This document shows, piece by piece, positions 1 through 10,649 of a DNA stretch of 64,000 nt. The DNA is from Neofusicoccum parvum (Eukaryota > Ascomycota > Dothideomycetes > Botryosphaeriales > Botryosphaeriaceae). The stretch lies in NCBI GenBank assembly GCA_020912385.1, contig CP087210.1:2790001-2854000 (forward strand), written 5' to 3'. Position 1 is the stretch's first letter. Every line of letters starts with the position of its first letter. The translations under genes were made by a program, and so were the position numbers. A model generated the notes under the pieces. That model did not search any database. It was not told the DNA's origin and saw only the letters and a program-made list of their open reading frames with translations.

Positions 1-488
1 CGGGATCGACCAGAAATGGGGCGACGGCGGGTTCGGCGGCGGCGACCCGTGGGCGCAGCCGCCGTTCAACGACCCCTTCGGGCGGCAGCCGGGGCCGCCG
101 ATCGTCACGGCGCCGGGGTCGTGCGACCACGACAACGACTGCCCGCGCCTGTGCACCGCCGCGTACGGCAGCACGTTCAACGACCAGGGCACGCAGTGCT
201 GCTGGTGGGGCGGCTGCGCCTGCTCCGGCGGCTGCAGCGCCCAGGGCGGCCTCAACGAGTGCGATGCCGATAACGATTGTCCGCGCCGCTGCGAGGAGAG
301 GCTGGGGTTCAGGCCGCCGGGCGCGTCCAGGTGCTGCTTGCCGGGCGGCACGTGCAACTGCTTTGAGTACTGGTGCCCGAATGATGGCAGTAATCCCTTT
401 GGACGCTTCGGAGGTGGGAGCCCATGGGGCTGGCAGGTAGGTCGCGCGCTCGGCAAGCATTAGTTGGACTATTGCTGACTTTCAGTGA
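1..488 (+). CDS. Cysteine-rich protein with two defensin-like frameworks (3' part only)
   Basis: The gene enters from the left edge; base 2 starts the first full codon and 145 codons are open to base 436. A good intron follows (donor CAG|GTAGGT, branch TGCTGAC, acceptor TTTCAG; 437-485), and the first codon after it is TGA (486-488), so the coding part ends at ..GWGWQ. Without splicing it would end nine codons later at TAG 462-464. The visible protein is a Gly/Pro-rich linker, then two cysteine modules, then a Gly/Pro/Trp tail. Both modules follow C-x5-C-x3-C-x13/14-CC-x4/5-C-x-C-x3/4-C. CxxxC together with CxC is the core of cysteine-stabilised alpha-beta (defensin) folds, so a secreted peptide or effector-like role is possible, but that is inference. 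The N-terminus, any signal peptide and possible further modules lie outside the window. I do not recognise a named family. Confidence 0.72.
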
Positions 489-881
489 AGAAAAAGGAGT
501 AAGCGGAACTCCGGGTCTTGGCTCCATTCGTGAGAGAAAGCCAAGGACGGAGAGCACTTTCCAGATATGGAGGTTTGTCAGATTAGAGGGACAGGATCAA
601 GCCTTCTCAAAGGTTCCAGGCCTTCTGTTTGCGGTAACGGTAGATTTGAATGAACATTGGACTTGCGATATGTCAATTACGACACATGTGAGTGCTCTCT
701 GATGTGGTGATCTTGTAGATTCTATGTACAGAGTCAATCGCAACAGTTAAGATGGCGGTACTATGGTTGCACGACTCTGACAAGTAGCCAAGGATGATGA
801 TCCGCCAATGGGCCGTCGTCGGGTGGGCCTAGTAATACGACGTTGAACCACTTGAGACGAAGACAAAGATGAACACCGAAT

Positions 882-984
882 GTTGACTGGTGAGTTGCTG
901 AATAAAGACACCGTTGACGAATTGCTGAATATAGACACCGTTGACCGATGAGTTGCTGAATATAGACACCGTTGACTGATGATG
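882..984. repeat. Imperfect tandem repeat, about 31/27/31 bp units
   Basis: Three consecutive units begin GTTGAC and share the core TTGCTGAATATAGACACC: 882-912, 913-939 (4 bp shorter) and 940-970. A fourth partial unit begins at 971. The unit ends GACACC each time. It is non-coding in all frames and looks like a minisatellite. Confidence 0.85.
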
Positions 985-1267
985 TGATTTATGAAGTTCT
1001 CTATACGCGTATCGCGGTCCCAGTGCTACCATGGGTGGTTGGTGCTTGCTAGCTAGTCATCGGACGAAATGCGGAAGAGCGTCAGCATTGCTCAATTGGC
1101 TTGCCACTTTGTAGCTATCCGGCCGCCATCCCCCAAGCGAATACGAAGACGCTCACTTTCGTATGTGTACATGCGTGTATTGTCCGTGAATCCGAAAACT
1201 CGTGCCAAGTGCTCATCCCATTACTAACAGCAAATTATCTCCGTAGACTTGAGAACCAGTCGGAAAA

Positions 1268-1273
1268 TATAAG
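1268..1273 (+). promoter_or_regulatory. TATA-like box of the SDR gene
   Basis: TATAAG in an AT-rich context, 114 bp upstream of the SDR ATG at 1387. The distance suits a fungal core promoter with a 5' leader of about 70-80 nt. Confidence 0.4.
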
Positions 1274-1386
1274 AATAAGATCCGCATCTCCAAAAGAACA
1301 TCCATTCACAACTCACGATCCTAGCCCCCCTTCCACGGTACACACGCTGTAGTAGCAAGTCACTTCTATCCGGACATTTCAGCATC

Positions 1387-2367
1387 ATGGATTACCTTCA
1401 ACACCTCACCAAAACCGTGCACCGCACCTCTTACCCCGCCATCTCGCCCACCAACCCCGCCAACTCCGCCGCCGGCAAAACCATCGTCATCAGCGGCGGC
1501 GCCCAAGGCATCGGCTACGCCATCGCGCGCGGCTTCTCCGCCGCCGGCGCCGCGACCGTAGTCCTGCTCGCGCGCCGCCAAGAAGCCCTGGACGCGGCGT
1601 CCGCGCGACTCCGGGCGGAGAGCGCGGCGGCGCAGCGGCAGACGGACGTGTGGACGTACCTGCTGGACATCCGCGACGCAGCCGCCGCCACCGCCGTCTT
1701 CGCGGCCATCCGCACGCGGCTGAACGCGACCGCGACGACGGCGGCCGAGCCGCGCGACGCGGACGTGCTCGTGACCAGCGCGGCCCGCCTGGACCAGGGC
1801 GACGGCCTGCTCGACTTCGACCCGCAGACCGTGCGCGACAGCTTCGAGACCAACGTGCTGGGCAACCTCAACCTCGTGCGCGCCTTCCTGGCGCCCGAGG
1901 TCCCCGCCATCCCCATCCCAGATGCGTTTGCTGGGAGGACCAAGGACACGAGCGGCGCGCCGGTGCCGGTGCGCGAGAAGGTCGTGCTGGACGTGTCGAG
2001 CGCGGCCGGGTACTTGCATATTCCTGGGCAGGCGATCTATGGCCCCAGCAAGCTGGCGTTCACGCGCATGATGGCGCATCTGCAGACGGAGGTCGATCAG
2101 CTGGAGGGAAAGCCGGTTCGCATTCACAGCTTCAATCCGGGGACGATCTACACGCCCGGGGTAAAGGCAATTGGGCTTGAGGGGTTGGACCTTCCGTGGG
2201 ATGACGAGAGTCTGCCTGAGGGCTTTGCCGTATGGCTGGCTAGCCCGGCTGCGGGGTTTCTGAAGGGCCGGTTGGTGTTGTCGTGCTGGGATGTGGAGGA
2301 GCTGGTTGCGCTGAAAAAGAGGTTTGAGGATGATCCGAATCTTTGCACGGTTGCCTTCCAGCTCTGA
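1387..2367 (+). CDS. Short-chain dehydrogenase/reductase, single exon, 326 aa
   Basis: A Rossmann-fold NAD(P)-dependent oxidoreductase of the SDR family. The cofactor glycine motif SGGAQGIG lies at residues 36-43, a slight change from TGxxxGIG. The catalytic pair YxxxK is Y218/K222 (YGPSK), with serines at 204-205 and the conserved N156 in ETNVLGN. The structural NNAG motif after beta-4 is replaced by VTSAA (129-133), which is atypical. Alanine- and arginine-rich stretches at 60-125 reflect very high GC codon use in the first half, while the last 100 codons are closer to average. There is no signal peptide or membrane segment, so a cytosolic enzyme is expected. The substrate cannot be told. 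It is convergent with the P450 at 2764-4758, and the two could act in one pathway. Confidence 0.9.
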   Translation: MDYLQHLTKTVHRTSYPAISPTNPANSAAGKTIVISGGAQGIGYAIARGFSAAGAATVVLLARRQEALDAASARLRAESAAAQRQTDVWTYLLDIRDAAAATAVFAAIRTRLNATATTAAEPRDADVLVTSAARLDQGDGLLDFDPQTVRDSFETNVLGNLNLVRAFLAPEVPAIPIPDAFAGRTKDTSGAPVPVREKVVLDVSSAAGYLHIPGQAIYGPSKLAFTRMMAHLQTEVDQLEGKPVRIHSFNPGTIYTPGVKAIGLEGLDLPWDDESLPEGFAVWLASPAAGFLKGRLVLSCWDVEELVALKKRFEDDPNLCTVAFQL

Positions 2368-2763
2368 TTAGTGCCTCGGAGATGCATTCCAAGACCTCAA
2401 TGGGCCAGAAGTAGGTAGGGGATTAGATATTCAGTCTAGCTAAATCAAGATGCACGGCAATCTTTGACAGGCGTCCTTGAATCTCATCCTAGCTTCTGCG
2501 CACCTCCCAACGATGGGAAGATGAGTGAGTGAGAGAAGCATGTGATAACTAACGACAGGTGGAATGATGAGTCAGGATGACGATCCCATCATTGCTTGAA
2601 CAACAGGTGATCCTTCCAAAGAGTTTCCACAGGTTATAAGAAATTGACATCTGTGTGCGCTGAAGACTAATATGAAGTCCAGGAATGGTAAACAACGTCG
2701 GGTTATTGCGGCGTGCGGGGGTTCTGATTGGCTGCACGGTGGCCGACGCTTCCTGCGTCACGC
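2368..2763. other. Convergent 3' intergenic region
   Basis: The 3' flanks of the SDR (+) and P450 (-) genes meet here. It contains one copy of a 26-bp motif (2709-2734) also found at 11238-11263. No gene is supported. Confidence 0.6.
2709..2734 (+). repeat. Dispersed 26-bp motif, copy 1
   Basis: Matches 11238-11263 at 25 of 26 positions. The shared core is GCGTGCGG, one variable base, then GGTTCTGATTGGCTG, and it includes a CCAAT box in reverse (ATTGG). It lies 30 bp beyond the P450 stop codon. It may be a transposon-end or regulatory relic; its role is unknown. Confidence 0.6.
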
Positions 2764-4758
2764 TCAGTTGACCAGAACCCGCACACCCTTTGTTCCAGGT
2801 TTAATTCCCGGGATGAAAGCATCATGGTGGAACTCGACGTCTTCGAGAGTCGTCTCAAACAGCTCGAGCCGATCTCCGTAGCAGCGCACGATCATTGCCA
2901 GGAAAATGAAGAGCTCAGCCCACGCGAGGCTATTCAAGAGCGAAGGATCAGTACAATGCTGTCAAATCGAGGCTTCCAACTCGAGAACTTACTTCATTCC
3001 CAGGCACCCCCTAGACCCTTTTGAGAAGCTCAGCAGATATTGCTCCAAGTTTCTGCTTATCTTGCCATTGCCATCCAGCCACCGCTCGGGCATGTACTTC
3101 TTGCTGTCGTGGAAGATCGACTCGTCGTGGTGCACGATGTACGAGGACATGCCGACCGCATAGCCAGGTGGGATAGACCAGGTCTTGTCAGGACCATTGT
3201 AGATCATTGGCTCGTCTGGCGATATGCGAGCGAGACGAGAGGCCACGCCGTAACCGAGGCGAAGCCCTTCATGTACGCATGCATTCAGATATGGCAGCTG
3301 CTCGAGGGTAGACCATGAAGGAACTGTGTTGGGGTCCGTGGAGGGAATGGCAGCCTCGAGCTCGGTGCGCAACTTCGCCATGGTGGATGGGGAGGAGAGG
3401 AGGTGAAATAGGTTGACGGATAGACCTAGAACGGGGTCATCAAGGGCTACTAGTTTGATGGAAAGGTATCAGAAATCTTACTCCAAGAAGTTGTCTCCAT
3501 ACCCGCTCCCAACATCGCCTGAGCCTCACGGCCAAGGCGTTCTGTCCCCTTCTCAGATTCGGGAAGGTTTCCTTCAAGCAGATCATGGAATATGGTCGTG
3601 CGTGTTCGTGGGACTTTCTCTTCGATATCTTTCTTGACCTTTCTGACATGGGATCGTGCATCCTGATATCATTGTTAGCGCTATGGTCCGAGAGGCTGAT
3701 GGTCGACATGTATCATACCAAGCGAAAAACTCGCCAACGCTCTGCATCCGGGTCCATCCATGTCATAATCGAACTATATGTTCATCAGTGGAAAATTTAA
3801 TCTCTGAAAGATATGTATGCTTACGTAGGGATAGCAAGGAAAAGTTGCATGTAGAGCGGAAAGTGTTTGAAAGTGATGGTAGCTTCAGATCCGACGTGGA
3901 TAGGCTGGTACAGGCTTTTTTCCATCTTGGGGTCATCAAGATAATTGTAGCTGGTCCCGAAAAGATACCCTGTTATCACGTCCGTTGCGAAGCATGAAAT
4001 AGAAGTGATCAGGTTTAACGGTTGGTTTGTTCCTGACCAAGACTTCAAGTTTTCGCAGTACTTTACCGCGTTTTCTTTGATGACAGGTTCCAGTTTCCCG
4101 ACCATTGCTTTTGAGAAGAAGCGGCTGAGTGGGGCGCGGCGCATCCTATGAGTGTCATGGTTGGGCGTTCCAAAATGTGTCTGTTGGTTGTTAGTCGAAT
4201 GTAACCCATGGTCGCGATCGAGATTTTCCGTACTCCTTCGAAACTGCGGAAGTGGTCAGCAAGGTTAATCATGAAGCTATGCTGTTACCTGACTTACCCA
4301 AACGATCGGAAGAACCAGGGTGATATCTCACGTTTCTTTCCAGTGCTTGGATATAGTGTCTCAATGAATTCTGGGTCACTGACGTGAATCTCGTCCGGGT
4401 TGATTCGGATAATCGGGCCTGGTCGAAGTCAGGAGCCTGCAGTGTCTCGACCATTCTGTTCCATGTACCGTATTTTTGATGGAGGTCCCTAATGACAGCA
4501 GTGTACTCGCCCGGCTTGTACACGTCATAGTATATCTCATACCAGTAACTATTTCATTAGGGAAAGATGCACTCATGAGGATATTAGGGATGTCTACCTC
4601 AAGCCCGCAAGTCTTGGACCGGGAAACTTTGCGAGAGGATGAAAGACGAGTCTGTAGAATCCTAGACCAAGGCTGTAGATAGTAAAGAGGATGATAACAA
4701 CTGTGAAAGGGTGTTGACCGAGAAGGCCAATACTGGGGAGTTCATCCTTGACCGCCAT
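2764..4758 (-). CDS. Cytochrome P450, trichodiene-oxygenase-like (CYP58/CYP65 type)
   Basis: A multi-exon (about seven exons) membrane-anchored monooxygenase. The N-terminus has one hydrophobic anchor followed by HPLAKFPGPRLAGL. After an intron at about 4555-4598 the protein continues SYWYEIYYDVYKPGEY, as in trichodiene oxygenase-type P450s. Other landmarks are the I-helix GAGMETTSW (intron immediately after, about 3445-3476), K-helix ExxR in HEGLRLGYG, PERWLDG, and the heme loop FSKGSRGCLGMN, whose last codon is split by the final intron. The stop is TGA at 2764-2766. I chose the ATG at 4758; an in-frame ATG at 4818 would add 20 residues before the anchor. The family hydroxylates or epoxidises lipophilic substrates in the ER. 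No terpene cyclase is nearby, so the substrate is unknown. Confidence 0.88.
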
Positions 4759-6745
4759 TTCGACGAAGTTCGTGTGGTCTGAAGAGCTGATATGGGGAGG
4801 TAGAATCCACTGCTTCACGAAGAGATCCCGCGGCTGGTCTTATTGCAAATGCCTTGGCTACCCCGCCTCGAACCTAATTAAACTCGCGTGTTCGGATGTC
4901 ACATCAGTCATTTGATCATTCGTCGCACTCGCAGTCATGCTTACCACATTGTGCATTGGAGACCACATTGGGTAAGATTGTGCGCAACGACCTTCTAGCC
5001 TGGCGTCCTCAACAGTCTAGTCCTCGCTGCTGGTGGCATGGGTGTGCCGCGGTGATATTGCCAGGAAAAACGATGGCCAATCATGGTATGCTGAAACGGA
5101 TATTGTTTTCTATCATGCATTAGAGCCCGGAGGTAGGGCTGTAAGGCGTGTGGGGTCCACTTTTGTGGCCCCCAACATCAGGATGCGGGAGGAACCGCCA
5201 TATATGTGATGCGCTCCTTCGAAGATCGAGATCTAACAGATCTGAAATCCTTCGGTACTCCAATCCTATAAACATCGCACCGCACCGCGCCGCATCGTGA
5301 TGCCCTCTCTCTGCTGCTCATCATGTTGGTCCAAGGCCATACACTCCGTGCTTTTGATTGTGATGAGAAGGGCACACCCCGCACTGCGGACAAGGGTGTC
5401 TAATCAAAACTGTACGACATGCATTAGCTTGAGTATCCTGGGTTTAGGCGGGCATCAATAAGCTGGACCTTGTAAGGATAAATATACCTCATGGTCGTCG
5501 GCCGAGTCCAGACATGAGCTTGCAGTATCCAAGAGGTTCAACGGGCGCGCAAAGGCAAGGGCCACTTCAAATGGGCTTCGGAATATCTTTACATATCAGT
5601 GACGAAATGAGCGATTGACACCTACGTGTGCCAGATCTTTTTCTTCAGGACGCTCTTTGTCTTTCAGAGAGACGGGGTAGCAGCAGATAACGGTGCTATC
5701 AGCCTATCACGACTGCAGCTGATGGTATACACATTTTGTGGAGGCCACATGGTCCTCCCAACTCCAGGGAAATGTGCCACCTGCGACGACTCCTCTACTG
5801 GTCTCTTCACGTACGCTAACTTCAATCGGCTGAGCCGCCCGCTTACGTGTACCCTTAGCCAGCGAGTGTGAGGATGCAGCTGCTCATTTGCCACTTTTGC
5901 AGCCCTACACACGCCTCACGCCACCCACACCAGTCATATTTAAGCTTTTATCCACATCATCCACACTGTCCTGTTCAAGAAATTTCAGGTCCAATTCAGG
6001 TAACACCGGAGGATGGTGTGACAAAATGCAATGCACTACAACAAACATATCAGGCTCACGTCGAGGCTGTTATGTCTCTAGAGAAAAGTGCCTGCGTTGC
6101 GGATAAGCCTTTACTGCAACACGGCTGCTACGACATTAACACTCAACAACGGAAATCGGCCTGGGGGCGGAGCGCGATCAGCGCGAGCTATTAAGGCTTG
6201 GCGATCCTGGCGGTGCAAATTCTATTTGACCATCTCGATTCCTGACGGATTCTTAACACCACACTTTCATTTCGAAGGACTTTCTTTCTCTACATGAGAA
6301 AAACGTCTTGTAGAAAGCAAGCTGCTTTGCAGCGAAATTCGACCTCTGATCGTGATAATCGCAGGAGGTGGAAGTGTTGGCGCCAAGGCTCGTTCGCCGA
6401 TTCCCGTGTGCGCTGCACAGCCGCCCGCTCTTTCATTGGCATGAACCAGTTTCCACGCGGGCTTGGTACTTGGCATTCGAGGACAAAGCGGGGCGGCTCC
6501 GTTGCTGTCGGATCCCGTCTTTCCGTGAATTTTTGAGCTTGTCATATATTGCGTGCGTCCTCGGCTGTTTTCGTTTTCGATGATGATGACCTCACGAGGC
6601 TAACACTTTTTCTCCGCTTGGTAATCTACATTGCGCCCCTGCTTCTTGATGATTCGGCACACCTGGTACGTTATCTATACGAAGCCGTGCGAAACAGAGC
6701 CTCCATTTGCGCTGACATCACGGTGCACAGCTCCGAAACACCACC
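4759..6745. other. Intergenic region, about 2 kb
   Basis: It separates the P450 start (-) from the ZIP transporter start (+) and so serves as a bidirectional upstream region. All open frames are under about 110 codons, overlap on both strands and lack domain signatures. I see no tRNA or transposon structure. Confidence 0.6.
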
Positions 6746-8041
6746 ATGGACTTGACCAAAAGAGCGACATGCGAGACCGGCCGCGGCAGCGAGGACCAGT
6801 ACAACACACCGCTTCATGTTGGAGCTCTCTTCATAATCCTCTTCGTGTCCAGCAGCGCCTGCGCCTTCCCGATGCTGGTCATCAAGTTTCCAGGGCTCCG
6901 CATCCCAGCATCCTTCCTCTTCGGGATCAGGCATTTCGGCACCGGTGTCCTGCTGGCAACAGCCTTTGTTCACCTTCTCCCAACGGCCTTCATCTCTCTT
7001 GGCGATGACTGCCTGTCTGACTTCTGGACTACCGACTACCCCGCCATGCCGGGCGCCATTGTCCTGGCCGCCATATTCTTCATCACCATGGTGGAGATGG
7101 TGTTCTCGCCAGCTCAGCACATGCACGGAGGCGAGCAGCAGGTCATCGACCATGTCTGCACGCTGCCTCAAGGCCACGAGCTTGAACATACCAGCAGCAT
7201 CCTGAGTCAAGATACGCAAAACATGCCTCCAGCCGCCGCGCGGGAAGATCTAAGCTTGCGAAATCTCGGTCCTTTGAGCGGGAGGTCCAACAGCGTTGGC
7301 CGGAGGCTCACAGACATGGGAGAGCAGACCAGAAGAGCGGATCAGGGCGGGGTGGAGCTGGCGCGGCAGCAGAGCGTGCCGGAACAAATGACCCCCAGCC
7401 AGCCTTTCGTCAAAGGCGTTGCGCCACTTACCCCCGAGCAAGAACACAAGAAAGCTTTGCTGCAGTGCATGCTTTTGGAAATGGGCATCCTGTTCCACAG
7501 CGTTTTCATAGGCATGGCTTTGAGTGTGTCGATCGGACGCGAGTTCATTATCTTGCTTATCGCAATTATCTTCCACCGTGTGTTTTTCTTTTCGCCGCTG
7601 TGCATGCTGGTCGGCTGACTTTTCTGCAGAAACATTCGAAGGCTTGGCGTTGGGGTCTCGCATTGCGACATTGAACTGGCAGACCAATGCTGTTCAACCA
7701 TGGATCATGTCGTTGGCGTACGGTTGCACGTATGTATTCCCCGTTCCCAGATAATAATCGCTCGCACTGACGTGGAATTTAGGACCCCAGTTGGTCAGGC
7801 CATCGGCCTTGGGCTTCATACGCTGTACAGTCCGGACTCGGAAGTTGGCCTGTTGGTTGTCGGTATTATGAATGCTATATCATCGGGCCTCCTGGTTTAT
7901 GCATCGCTTGTGGAGCTTATGTCTGAAGACTTTTTGAGCGACGAGAGTTGGCGTATATTGAGGGGGAAACGCCGTGCTTACGCTTGCATCCTGGTTTTCT
8001 GCGGGGCGATTGGAATGAGCTTGGTGGGCGCATGGGCATAA
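6746..8041 (+). CDS. ZIP-family zinc/iron transporter, 396 aa, three exons
   Basis: Exons 6746-7577, 7630-7729 and 7783-8041 give exactly 397 codons including TAA. Both introns have clean GT-AG ends (7578-7629 and 7730-7782). The topology is that of ZRT-type plasma-membrane importers. TM1-3 lie at the N-terminus (HVGALFIILFVSSSACAFP; FGTGVLLATAFVHLLPTAF). A long polar cytoplasmic loop follows, with a His/Met patch (AQHMHGGEQQ) but little classical HxHxH. The metal-site helices come next: LLEMGILFHSVFIGMAL in TM4 and HQTFEGLALGSRI across intron 1 in TM5. The C-terminal helices end in GAIGMSLVGAWA. It should import Zn2+ (possibly Fe2+) into the cytosol and is normally induced by zinc shortage; I did not find a convincing Zap1 site. 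It stands alone between unrelated genes. Confidence 0.93.
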
Positions 8042-9731
8042 GCACATAAATCTTTATGGGTAAATGGAATAAATAGAAGAAGAAGAAAAAAGACAAAGTG
8101 TTCGCGGGGCTCGCCAGCCAACCCGGCAGCTGAAATAAGTGCGTCAGCTCTATCGATATTGACTCATCATCTATTATGACGGTCAAGCACAAGTTTCGTA
8201 TAATGTTAATGAGTAGTCCGCCTAATGCCTTAAATCGTTAGCAAGGTCTAGAAGTAAACAGTTGAATCTGTTGTAGTGTGGGTTTGCTATGGAGGAGGGG
8301 TCTTCTTTCATTGGGGGGTACAACGGTACTGTACAACCAACATTACCAATGAAAGAGCCCTTCTATGCATAATTTAGGATATCAACCGCTGCGAAGTGAA
8401 AAAGGAAACAAATATGCTACGAGTTTCGAGTCATGTGGGCGCAACTCCCCCGCACATTTTTTCAGTGGCGTTCACAGAAAGTGTCCGAGCACGGAGCACG
8501 CTCATGCGCTTGCGCCCGAGTGCGAGAAGGATTAATTGAAATCCTGCTCATGTGGGCTACAGTAAGATGCACGTCTACATTTCGGACAGGCGGTCTACAT
8601 CAGCAGATGGTTGCAGCTCGATCAAGTCTCAACTGTGGTCCGTGGGTGGGCAATCTTCACGGGTAAGACCCTGAAAGATAGCTCAGCTTCGGGAGTCGTA
8701 AAAGCATGTTTCAGTTTCTTTTCACCAACTTTGCACACGCCAGCTCTTCAAGAATGCTGAAGTGTGGCGCTTTTGCACGTGGACACTTGGGGAGCCGAGG
8801 TTTTTGTCCGGATGCACACACATGTCGCGAGAAAAACACAGCGTCTGTACTGAGGCACGGTAGAGTGGAAAAGGAAAGCGATCGTTTTCTGTGGGGAATC
8901 TAGTGTAAGATACTCGGCGAGTTGTCACGATCCACAGCTGTGGCTGATGAAAATTGAATGTTCTAAAAATAGACAGGTGCAGACACACCGAGGGGCCACA
9001 GCCCACCACCAGCGCAAAGGAAACACGGCGTGGTGACGGGGTTGTGACGGTACATTTTGCTTTGTAGATGCGGCTTTGGAACACTCACCTGAAGCCTTCT
9101 AGTTGAAAATGTCAATACCAGTTTCGTCTGTATGAATGCTCAACTCACCGCGCCGGAGTGCTCGTGAGCGGGGCTCGTGGTCACCAACCCGCCAAGTCTC
9201 CGCCAAGTCGGCGTAGCTAAGCAGCCACCAACCAGCACGGCACGCGCCGCCACATCACAAACCCTTCTACGGGCTGAGCCCACGAAAAGTGAGGTGAGAC
9301 ATTCCTACGCTCTCTTTATAGAGCTTGGCCTGCTGCGGGGCGGAGTTCGGCAGCCACTCCCGCCAAGACGATGCAGCCGCACTACTCCCTCCGCGGAAAG
9401 CGCCCGCCTCTTGCGGCGACGATCCATTTGCGCTGCACAAGTGTCGTCAGCCCGTGAGACGGCGGAGTTGGTATTGCGCCTTCTGGCTCCATCACACGTA
9501 CTCCACCGCGATCCTCTTCGGAATGCGGCTTGGACGCTCGGGCCTTGGGAAATGCTGTGCATCTTAATATACACCGCTTGGAAATCCAAGAGCAAGAGAT
9601 ATAAAGACGAGACCAGGTGCTTCGGTGTTAATCACTCACTCCAGCACACCTCATCCTCCTCTATCAGCTTCTCTCGAGACTGCTACTCTTCAACTTATTC
9701 AACCGGCTCTACTCCGCACACTACATCCAAC
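8042..9731. other. Intergenic region with cupin promoter
   Basis: About 1.7 kb without a supported gene. The 3' half becomes GC-richer toward the cupin promoter (TATA at 9600-9606). An open frame extends upstream of the cupin ATG to 9177, but its sequence is low-complexity and the signal peptide begins at 9732. Confidence 0.6.
9600..9606 (+). promoter_or_regulatory. TATA box of the cupin gene
   Basis: TATAAAG, 126 bp upstream of the ATG at 9732. The leader that follows is CT-rich (TCATCCTCCTCTATCAGC and similar), as is usual before transcription starts of well-expressed fungal genes. Confidence 0.6.
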
Positions 9732-10505
9732 ATGCACGCTTCAATCAACTTCCTCGCTTCGGCTCTCCTCCTCTCCAGCGCTGCTCTCGCCGCACCAACA
9801 AACCCCAGCACCACCGACAGCTACGACTACCCAACCACGACCGCTCCGCCAATCACAGACCCCACCACCCCCGCCAACCCCGCGGGCCTCACCCTCTTCC
9901 AACAACTGATTCTCGCCGAGAACGCCGTCGAGCGCACCAAGCTCCTCCCCAACGACGCCGACTTCGTCTTCGACTTCAAGAACGCGCCCGCAGCCGGCGT
10001 GGTCACCGGCGACGGCGGCTCGATCGTGCGGGCCGACCACGCCACCTTCCCCGCGCTCGTCGGCTCGGGCGGCGCCGTGGCCATCGGCTTCCTCGGGCCC
10101 TGCGGCTTCAACACGCCGCACGTGCACCCGCGGGCGGCGGAGCTGAACCTCGTGGTCCAGGGGCGGCTGGTGTCGGAGTCGGTGCACGAGAACGGCGCGC
10201 GCTTCATCAACCACAACCTCGACACCTTCCAGATGACCGTCTTCCCCCAGGGCGCCGTCCACACCGAGTTCAACCCCGACTGCACCGACGCCGTCTTCAT
10301 CGCCAGCTTCCCCGACGAGGACCCCGGCGTCGGCCAGATCGCTCAGGAGTACTTTGGCTTGACCAACGAGATCGTCAAGGGCTCGGCTGGTGGCGAGGTC
10401 GTGGTGGATGGGAAGGACATCGATCAGTTCCGCAGCATGATTCCGAAGAACGTGGCGAAGGGTGTTGACTCGTGTCTGGCCAAGTGCGGGATCCAGAAGC
10501 GTTGA
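9732..10505 (+). CDS. Secreted spherulin-1/germin-like cupin, 257 aa
   Basis: A single-exon secreted protein. The start at 9732 is chosen because a classic signal peptide follows (MHASINFLASALLLSSAALA, then A-P). Next comes a Thr/Pro-rich linker at residues 21-55 and a bicupin-type barrel core. Cupin motif 1 is PHVHPRAAELNLVVQG, giving H-x-H-x4-E-x6-G, and motif 2 is FPQGAVHTEFNPDC with the fourth metal ligand H. All four metal ligands are therefore kept, and a Mn-binding germin-like fold is expected. Cys pairs in GPCGF, NPDCTD and SCLAKCGI could form disulfides. Homologues are encystment or spore-coat proteins in Physarum and germin-like oxalate oxidase or superoxide dismutase in plants; activity cannot be read from sequence. 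It probably acts at the wall or outside the cell. Confidence 0.92.
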   Translation: MHASINFLASALLLSSAALAAPTNPSTTDSYDYPTTTAPPITDPTTPANPAGLTLFQQLILAENAVERTKLLPNDADFVFDFKNAPAAGVVTGDGGSIVRADHATFPALVGSGGAVAIGFLGPCGFNTPHVHPRAAELNLVVQGRLVSESVHENGARFINHNLDTFQMTVFPQGAVHTEFNPDCTDAVFIASFPDEDPGVGQIAQEYFGLTNEIVKGSAGGEVVVDGKDIDQFRSMIPKNVAKGVDSCLAKCGIQKR

Positions 10506-10635
10506 ATTTATGGTGACCGGCTCTGGAGGAGTGCTTAGTATAGATACCACACTTTAATGTTTCTTCGTATTGGAAGCTGGGGAGAGGCGTAATTGTATAA
10601 ATTAGATTTCTCACTGATGAACGTTAAGCTTTCAC

Positions 10636-10649
10636 AATATCTTGACATG
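10636..10649 (+). repeat. Target-site duplication, left copy
   Basis: AATATCTTGACATG, identical to 11134-11147, flanking the LINE fragment. Confidence 0.85.

Larger units (their letters stand above)
489..1386. other. Intergenic, SDR upstream region
   Basis: This stretch carries the 3' flank of the cysteine-rich gene, a short imperfect tandem repeat (882-984) and the SDR promoter with a TATA-like box. The open frames in it are short, mutually overlapping and show no family signature. Confidence 0.6.

Noticed and set aside
1387..4758. SDR plus P450 as a secondary-metabolite cluster
   Set aside because: No PKS, NRPS, terpene cyclase or prenyltransferase occurs in the window, so the pairing alone is insufficient.
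9177..9731. N-terminal extension of the cupin frame
   Set aside because: It precedes a perfect signal peptide, contains the TATA box, and is basic low-complexity sequence.
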